Below are positions 46,012 through 51,197 of a DNA stretch of 51,197 nucleotides, one piece after another. A program made the position numbers and the translations under genes. Each line of letters begins with the position of its first letter. The stretch's first letter is position 1. The notes under the pieces are model-generated. The model was not told where the DNA came from. It made no database searches and worked only from the letters and a program-made list of their open reading frames with translations. This DNA is from a virus: the IMG/VR virus record IMGVR_UViG_3300005663_000062, positions 1 to 51,197 of that record. One strand, given 5' to 3'.

Positions 46012-46518
46012 TTATGTTTCCTTTAACTGTTGTCCTGCAAGTCCGGCAGCGCCTATGCCTGAAGCAGCTATTCCACCTGCCGTCAATAAACTGCCTCGCC
46101 TGATATTCCTGCCTCTCGCCCTTGCCGACTTTCCTGCAAATCTCGCCGCAAAAGCCTGAGACTCAGCGAATTCACCGCGCAGAAAGCCTTGCTTCAATAT
46201 CGCTAATCTATCTGCTTCAAGTTCCTGCGCGGTTTCTTCGAGTAATAACGCGGGTGTTCCGGTAGCAAGAACGCCGCCCCTTGCTATCGCCACTCTCTGT
46301 GTGCCTTTGAACGCCTTGGCTTCTCTACCGAACTTTCTTGCCTCATCCTGGGCGGCGGCGCGAACCTCTTCGGCCTCTTTAATCTTCTGAGCGGCGTTGA
46401 AGTTTAGTATGTCCTGCTCGGACTTCGATTGAGCTTCGGCGGCGCGGCCTTGCTGGACTGCACCAACGGTTCCTGCTACAGCGCCTACGATAAGGGCTAT
46501 TTCAACTCCAGTGGCCAT
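46012..46518 (-). CDS. Internal virion protein (gp14-like)
   Basis: 168 residues from ATG 46518. MATGVEIALIVGAVAGTVGA VQQGRAAEAQSKSEQD: Gly/Ala membrane-active start, then a long Ala/Glu/Arg helix with RVAIARGGVLATGTPALLLE, the classic gp14-type centre, and a Gly/Ala end. gp14 inserts into the outer membrane during ejection. The open frame extends to 46584, but the family start fits 46518. Confidence 0.75.
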   Translation of the reverse strand: MATGVEIALIVGAVAGTVGAVQQGRAAEAQSKSEQDILNFNAAQKIKEAEEVRAAAQDEARKFGREAKAFKGTQRVAIARGGVLATGTPALLLEETAQELEADRLAILKQGFLRGEFAESQAFAARFAGKSARARGRNIRRGSLLTAGGIAASGIGAAGLAGQQLKET

Positions 46519-46549
46519 ATACAATCTTTGTGCTTCACATAGTATTAAA

Positions 46550-47005
46550 TCAAACATTATATATCTTTCCGTACATAATCGCATCTACGCCATCACTTGT
46601 ATAAGCTTTAGCCAATCCTTCTACTTTGAAACCGAGATGAGCAAATAACGTATGGCACTCAGGAAAGTCCACTCTACCATACGACTGTAAGCGACGAATC
46701 TTGTGGTCTTTAATCAATTTCTTCAATCCTTTACGGATACACTTGTAACTCTCTTTTACATGATTATCTATAAATGGCGTAATCATCAACCATACATCGC
46801 CTACGCCCTCCCACATAATATCAATACCCGCTACACATTCAGGCTGGCCATCTATCCAGCCAGTTACGCACATACCGGATTCTTCACGCTCTTTGGCTGC
46901 TTTGTATGTTTCTTCATTAGTATCAAATCGCAAATTACGCTCTTTTAATCCATGAGTCATAACCCACAGCATATCTTCAGCTTTCATTGGTCTTACATCT
47001 ATCAT
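46550..47005 (-). CDS. GNAT-like protein in gp13 position
   Basis: 151 residues. IDVRPMKAEDMLWVMTHGLK, MCVTGWIDGQPECVAGIDIM WEGVGDVWLMITPF, LKKLIKDHKIRRLQSYGRVD and CHTLFAHLGFKVEG follow the GNAT order, but the acetyl-CoA loop (R/QxxGxG/A) is not clear. T7 gp13 and many podovirus homologues have this fold and act in virion assembly. Placed as in T7, between tail-tube B and gp14. Confidence 0.7.
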   Translation of the reverse strand: MIDVRPMKAEDMLWVMTHGLKERNLRFDTNEETYKAAKEREESGMCVTGWIDGQPECVAGIDIMWEGVGDVWLMITPFIDNHVKESYKCIRKGLKKLIKDHKIRRLQSYGRVDFPECHTLFAHLGFKVEGLAKAYTSDGVDAIMYGKIYNV

Positions 47006-47265
47006 GTCAGTAGTGTACTTCCCCTTGCCTTTTTCTTTTCTTCATTATCTTTTAATGCCCCTCTGCCAAAAAGCGTTCCGACAGGTCTGCGTATTCGGCC
47101 TTGCTCTTCGAGAGGTTTACTTAATAACGACCCTCTACTTGGCTCTATTTTACCTCTCGCAACATCTATAGCTTTCTGCGGAGTTGTTATGTTACTTGGA
47201 AGTACATTCGTCTTCCTTGGTATAGCAGTTATATTCCTAAAAGCATTATTTACTAATCCACCCAT
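47002..47265 (-). CDS. Small basic virion-module protein
   Basis: 87 residues. MGGLVNNAFRNITAIPRKTN, basic and unstructured, ending GRGALKDNEEKKKARGSTLL T. The MGG start and STLLT end recall the small portal-side protein at 11623-11835. Probably a minor virion or assembly part. Confidence 0.6.
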   Translation of the reverse strand: MGGLVNNAFRNITAIPRKTNVLPSNITTPQKAIDVARGKIEPSRGSLLSKPLEEQGRIRRPVGTLFGRGALKDNEEKKKARGSTLLT

Positions 47266-47266
47266 A

Positions 47267-50200
47267 TTAATCTGGCTCCACTTGAACGTCTAAGGACAAC
47301 GCTAATACTGTCATTGGTACAGGGTCGGTCTGTCTTACAATGACAGTGCCGCTCTTGTCATACTCGCCTTCAAAGTCCATTTCTATATCGTCGGTAGTCA
47401 ATGGGAATTCGGCGGAACTCTCACCCGCCTTACGGTAAACTATCGGATTAAGGTTATCTGTAGAACTGCCCCATTCGCCACGCATCGTCTTAAAGAGACT
47501 CAAGACCCCTTCAAGTATATGATAGGTAGCCGAACGGCCTTGATTCTCTATATTCAGTTTCATTGGCTTTAGTGTAGAAGTGTATCCGAGTCCTATCTGT
47601 ACCGTAGAGGCTGTAGTCGTTACTCCATTTAGTTTCAAAGTTATATCGCCACTGCCATCTACTACCGCTTCATCGAATACCACACCATCGGCATAAACCT
47701 GAACAGTCTCGGCTATGAGATGGTCTAATCCTGTCGTTATCGAGGAAGTTGCTGTAGAGTCGTAAGTAAAGCCCGAATCGACAAAGAAAGCGTCATCCTC
47801 GTCTGCACCCCAATTCCTCGGTTTGAACCTTTCCACGTATCTAACTGTACCGCTATTTATAGTTCTTTTGACTGTTACCCAGACCTCATCTTCGCTTCTC
47901 TCACCACCGTATATCACCGCTACGGACTCGAAAGACGAATCGGCATCACCGTCAACAGTAACAAGACGACTCCATGCGAATACCTTTTGCTCGCGTTCGT
48001 AAGACATTATCGCCATCTGGCCGTCGTTTCTCACACACCACAGAATCGGATCGGGAGTTCTCTGGTATGCCATATCCACTACGCCGTCAGTCTTAGCCTC
48101 GCCCATGATATGCTCTGCGAATACTGTCAGGTCGTCGGCTTTGTAAGAATCGGAATTGAAATCAAACAGTAGTTCCCGTATCTTCTTACCGCCTCGCTCT
48201 GCAAAGAGTACAGCCTGATTTATCATTATCGCCGCTACATCCTCAGAGCCTTTAGTAGTCTGGAGTCTCGCGCGAACGTTCGTAGGTGTAAGAGCTTCAT
48301 CTACCTTAGATGCACCGAGTAAGTGCGCACCGCCTACCGTTCCTATGACAAGTGCTTCTCTGGGTATAACCCACCGTATCCGGTTCTGTTGGCCTGTGCC
48401 TACTAATGTGAAGATGATGGAAGAGTTGTCGTCAGTACCACCTGAATAGTCCGTAAAATCGCCGGAAGCACTGCCCCATGTAGTTAAAGGCCCAGACACA
48501 CTACCTACGAAAGTCAGTCTTTCCTCTGCGCTTATCGTAACGTCGATAGGCCATCCTCTGAAGTTACTGAAACTTCCTTCTGAGAAGCGATGAGTTTTAT
48601 CTGTTGAGCCGAGAGTCTTGAGTACTATTGCGGTTGCACTTTGCGGAGTAGCTACTTGTATTATTTCAACTATTCCTACATGAGAGGTGTCCCTCACAGA
48701 TATTTGAATACTTGCATCTCCAGTACCATCGCCGTTAGTCACTCTCGCTCGATAAGTTGCATCTGCAAACTCTTCCGTACCTGAAGTTACAATGTTCTTA
48801 TTTGCCAAACTTGTTACAGTAACTATTGTTTCTTTGGTTGTGAAGGAGTCGTAACTTCTCTCTAAAACGATAGTTGAAGGGCCACCTGTTCCCCATGTCC
48901 CATTAGTTGTAAAATCCCAGGTAATTCCTTTTGGAACTGCAAGTGCAGTAGTAGCAGCATCAACTGTTGTGGAATCAATCGTTTCTCCTATACTTGGCGT
49001 ACCCGTAGCATGAACAAGTTTGAATAATGCTCCGGTTTGTGATTTAGATGTAGCAGAATTACCGCTTGGCCTATGTCCTGCCGTTGTCCCTAATACGAAT
49101 GGCGAATGACCAACTGCTGTTAAGGTAACTTGACCAACTAAAGCAGAAGACGTTATTGTCTTTGCGGTATCATCGTTTTCATCACGAAATGGCCCCGTTG
49201 TAATATCTGATTCCTCCAGAAACCATGCAGAATCATCAAATCTTGATAATCTTCTCTGTTCATAAGAGGGATGAGTAATGAATAAAACATCTGCTGATGT
49301 CTCAAATTTTAACGTAGGTATATCAGCAGTAAGATAAGGAGTGGTTATGCTATAAGCAGTAGTAGAATCAACTCCTTTCAATGCCGCTATTTCCGCAGGC
49401 GTCAGTTCTTTATTAAAAATCGCTATATTATCTACATCGCCAACCCATTTATCTGCAAATGCCACTCCTACTGCACCTATTAAAACATCAGCACCTAAAT
49501 TTTCCATTGCAGTGTAGTTTGCTATAGTTGCGATACTGGTAGGTATTAAAGACCAATCTACGTAAAATTTTATATCGTCCTGACGAAACTCTGATGCAGC
49601 GCCTGTACCACCCGCCCCATTATATGTAACGACTATAAAATGCCAACCATCTGATATAGAAGTCCCCGAAAAGACAGTGTAGCTCCCGCCGGTACTCTCA
49701 TCGAAAAGAGTCATCCTCAGTGTGTCATCATTGAATATTTGCAATTTCCATTCAGAATTTATCCCTTGGTCATCTTTTGCTATAATAGTCTGCCTTCCAC
49801 CATCAGTTTCGTACCGCACCCATATAGCAATAGTAAATGGAGAATCATTCGTGCCATCTCCAAAAGAAAAGTCATCATGGTCTGTAACCGTAATATATGC
49901 TGCATCACCTAAATCAAGGGCCGTATTCGCATTACCAGCAGCATCAGTAGTAGTTAATGTATCTGTATTTGCCGAAGCGGCACCGTTATGAGTTGCCCCG
50001 TCAGCATCAACTACAACTGTATCACTGAGATTATCATCACATTTCCAATGAGCGACAATAAACGAGGATAATGCACTCAAATCTTCTGTACCAAAAGGCT
50101 TGAAAACAGGCGATGGACTTGCCCCTCCTGTAAAGAACTGCAATCTCTGATTCTCAAATAATAAGATATAGGTATCGTCAACTGAATGCTCGAATCCTAC

Positions 50201-50404
50201 GACTCTGCCCTTTGCCGAATTTGACTTCTGGGTGGCAACGTATTCGAGGCCGGGACGTCTTTCCACTGCTCCATAAATTGTTGCGATAAAATTTTCGAGA
50301 GTTCTGCATCCAAACGCATATTTTTCCTGCTCTATCCTACTATCCATCTTGCTTGACAATTCACCGGCATTGAAGGATACGATGTTTTTTGAGATTTTTG
50401 CCAT
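47267..50404 (-). CDS. Tail tubular protein B-like, with inserted LamG domain
   Basis: 1045 residues from ATG 50404 (a TTG at 50425 is also open; GGGAG lies 12 nt before ATG). The start SFNAGELSSKMDSRIEQEKY AFGCRTLENFIATIYGAVER RPG is the hallmark of podovirus tail nozzle/tube B proteins. Residues about 105-345 are a full LamG domain (VAHWKCDDNLSDTVV; FTIAIWVRYETDGGRQTI; WHFIVVTYNGAGG; IAIFNKELTPAEIAAL) placed inside it, after which the tube protein resumes (SAEERLTFVGSVSGPLTTWG; EYDKSGTVIVRQTDPVPM at the end). Likely forms the nozzle and carries a sugar-binding module. Confidence 0.85.
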   Translation of the reverse strand: MAKISKNIVSFNAGELSSKMDSRIEQEKYAFGCRTLENFIATIYGAVERRPGLEYVATQKSNSAKGRVVGFEHSVDDTYILLFENQRLQFFTGGASPSPVFKPFGTEDLSALSSFIVAHWKCDDNLSDTVVVDADGATHNGAASANTDTLTTTDAAGNANTALDLGDAAYITVTDHDDFSFGDGTNDSPFTIAIWVRYETDGGRQTIIAKDDQGINSEWKLQIFNDDTLRMTLFDESTGGSYTVFSGTSISDGWHFIVVTYNGAGGTGAASEFRQDDIKFYVDWSLIPTSIATIANYTAMENLGADVLIGAVGVAFADKWVGDVDNIAIFNKELTPAEIAALKGVDSTTAYSITTPYLTADIPTLKFETSADVLFITHPSYEQRRLSRFDDSAWFLEESDITTGPFRDENDDTAKTITSSALVGQVTLTAVGHSPFVLGTTAGHRPSGNSATSKSQTGALFKLVHATGTPSIGETIDSTTVDAATTALAVPKGITWDFTTNGTWGTGGPSTIVLERSYDSFTTKETIVTVTSLANKNIVTSGTEEFADATYRARVTNGDGTGDASIQISVRDTSHVGIVEIIQVATPQSATAIVLKTLGSTDKTHRFSEGSFSNFRGWPIDVTISAEERLTFVGSVSGPLTTWGSASGDFTDYSGGTDDNSSIIFTLVGTGQQNRIRWVIPREALVIGTVGGAHLLGASKVDEALTPTNVRARLQTTKGSEDVAAIMINQAVLFAERGGKKIRELLFDFNSDSYKADDLTVFAEHIMGEAKTDGVVDMAYQRTPDPILWCVRNDGQMAIMSYEREQKVFAWSRLVTVDGDADSSFESVAVIYGGERSEDEVWVTVKRTINSGTVRYVERFKPRNWGADEDDAFFVDSGFTYDSTATSSITTGLDHLIAETVQVYADGVVFDEAVVDGSGDITLKLNGVTTTASTVQIGLGYTSTLKPMKLNIENQGRSATYHILEGVLSLFKTMRGEWGSSTDNLNPIVYRKAGESSAEFPLTTDDIEMDFEGEYDKSGTVIVRQTDPVPMTVLALSLDVQVEPD

Positions 50405-50446
50405 TTTTAGGTTGAACTCCCACAAAGAAGAGGTATAGTATGTTTA

Positions 50447-50541
50447 GCTAATGGGAACGCAGTAATTCCCTGAATATTAAAGGCAGTTAGTAGGCGTTGA
50501 ACACTTAACTGTGTTCTCATTAGCTCGCTGAAAGCTGCCTT
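50447..50541 (+). ncRNA. 17-bp stem with loop-to-tail pairing upstream of the HNH gene
   Basis: 50447-50463 pairs with 50508-50524 over 17 bp, two of them G-U on the plus strand (A-C on the other), so a plus-strand RNA is favoured. AAGGCAG in the 44-nt loop (50480-50486) is complementary to CTGCCTT at 50535-50541, which would close a pseudoknot ahead of the HNH ribosome site. Confidence 0.5.
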
Positions 50542-50559
50542 AATTTTATGGAGTTTGTT

Positions 50560-50925
50560 ATGCCTAAAGGTGTTTACGTAAGAATGAAACATCAGTCCGC
50601 AGAAACTCGCAGAAAAAGAGGATTGAAAGTTAGTGGCGAAAACAATGGAAATTGGAAAGGTGGCCGATACAGCGCTCGTGGATACATTCGCGTTCTTTGC
50701 CCAATCCATCCATTTTCTAAGGCTGATGGATATATCTACGAGCATCATCTTGTAATGGAAGAACAACTTGGTCGCTATCTTACGCCAAAAGAAGTTGTTC
50801 ACCACATCAATAATATACATGATGATAATCGTCCTGAAAATCTCAAATTGTTTTCTACAACTGCTAACCATACAAAACACCATCACACATTAGGTACATT
50901 TGATATGTTAAAAAAGCATTTATGA
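50560..50925 (+). CDS. Free-standing HNH homing-type endonuclease
   Basis: 121 residues from ATG 50560 (GGAG at 6 nt). NUMOD3-like start HQSAETRRKRGLKVSGENNG NWKGGR, then GYIRVLCPIHPF, YEHHLVMEEQLGRYLTPKEV VHHINNIHDDNRPENLKLF: an HNH_3-type catalytic part (HH, N, H). Read rightward against all surrounding tail genes, in the gap between the LamG gene and tail-tube B. Such genes spread by cutting phage genomes lacking them. Confidence 0.8.
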   Translation: MPKGVYVRMKHQSAETRRKRGLKVSGENNGNWKGGRYSARGYIRVLCPIHPFSKADGYIYEHHLVMEEQLGRYLTPKEVVHHINNIHDDNRPENLKLFSTTANHTKHHHTLGTFDMLKKHL

Positions 50926-50944
50926 CTTTATTTACTTTAGGCAT

Positions 50945-51197
50945 TTACACTCCATACCGCCACCTCGTTTGTTCGTAGAAGTCTTTAACTTGAGCAGCAG
51001 TCCTCGCTGTAGTATAGATACGGACATCATCTATCTGGCCGTTGGCATATTTTGTGTCGTATCTACCTATGTAAACTGGTGCGGTGAGGTTTTCTACTGC
51101 TACAAACAAACCAGGATTGCTTTCGCTATCAGCATCATCAACTCGCAAACCATTCAGATATATTTTAATTCCAGAACTTAAAGTACCTCCATCATAA
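50945..51197 (-). CDS. LamG-domain virion protein, C-terminal part (joins 1-434)
   Basis: The frame enters at 51197 without a start and ends at TAA/TAG-type stop 50945. With the two bases left over at position 1 it reads T-YDGG, then SSGIKIYLNGLRVDDAD, VYIGRYDTKYANGQIDDVRI YTTARTAAQVKDFY, the second half of a LamG domain. Together with 434-1 it makes 687 nt = 228 residues plus stop. This shows that the window is a circular sequence opened within this gene. Confidence 0.85.
   Translation of the reverse strand, partial: YDGGTLSSGIKIYLNGLRVDDADSESNPGLFVAVENLTAPVYIGRYDTKYANGQIDDVRIYTTARTAAQVKDFYEQTRWRYGV

Noticed and set aside
50426-50944. Group I intron around the HNH gene
   Set aside because: It lies between genes, not inside one, and the flanks are too short (especially 3') for an intron core.
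1-51197. Insertion sequences, integrase, prophage attachment sites
   Set aside because: No transposase or recombinase motif and no tRNA-end-like att sequence was recognised.

Overview
The window reads as one complete, circularly closed genome of a podovirus-like tailed phage, cut at an arbitrary point inside a LamG-domain gene. The leftward reading frame leaving position 1 and the leftward frame entering at 51197 join in frame across a canonical LamG core (WTHFVA + TYDGG...IKIYLNG), giving one 228-codon gene. The morphogenesis set resembles Bordetella phage BPP-1 / T7-like podoviruses: TerS, TerL, head-tail connector portal, scaffold, GP7/Bbp17-like capsid, Bbp16-like cement, Bbp19-like small protein, tail tubular A and B, then gp13/14/15/16-like internal virion proteins. 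No integrase, repressor, DNA or RNA polymerase, helicase or primase is recognisable. Lipobox lipoproteins, Tat signals and an O-antigen-ligase-like gene point to a Gram-negative host; the LamG/Tat/TPR-ligase flavour suggests the Planctomycetota/PVC or a similar group, but that is a weak inference.

Layout. Nearly everything is transcribed leftward (minus strand). A control region lies at 19820-20433. Leftward from it come small zinc-ribbon genes, TerS (17333-17755), more small genes, a SAM methyltransferase and two Tat-signal microproteins, then an intrinsic terminator (14197-14237) just before terL. Next are the portal block (9.2-12.6 kb), scaffold, sulfotransferase, capsid, cement, a glycan-type cargo cassette (glycosyltransferase, secreted beta-helix, small membrane protein, O-antigen ligase; 1.7-5.1 kb), tail tubular A and the LamG gene that crosses the origin. 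At the right end the leftward series continues with tail tubular B (carrying an inserted LamG domain), internal virion proteins including a 1629-residue one, fibre/receptor-type proteins, a lysis-like group (two lipoproteins, two membrane proteins), a consensus promoter at 34722-34750, and about 12 kb of densely overlapping small genes (3D-domain lysis enzyme, YopX proteins, SSB-like, NinG-like, DNA methyltransferase, HNH). A 2 kb rightward island (20434-22434) and one rightward HNH gene (50560-50925) are the only exceptions.

The most unusual content is the surface-glycan cargo (O-antigen ligase, glycosyltransferase, sulfotransferase) embedded between essential virion genes; tandem Tat-signal microproteins; a 9-bp DNA repeat in all three reading frames next to terS (possible packaging site); a repeated TCGACCAAA operator-like motif; several interlocked-helix (pseudoknot-like) RNA elements in spacers, one at the head of the leftward operon; and an HNH gene whose C-terminus duplicates that of the neighbouring methyltransferase. 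All functional calls come from reading the sequence; no searches were run.
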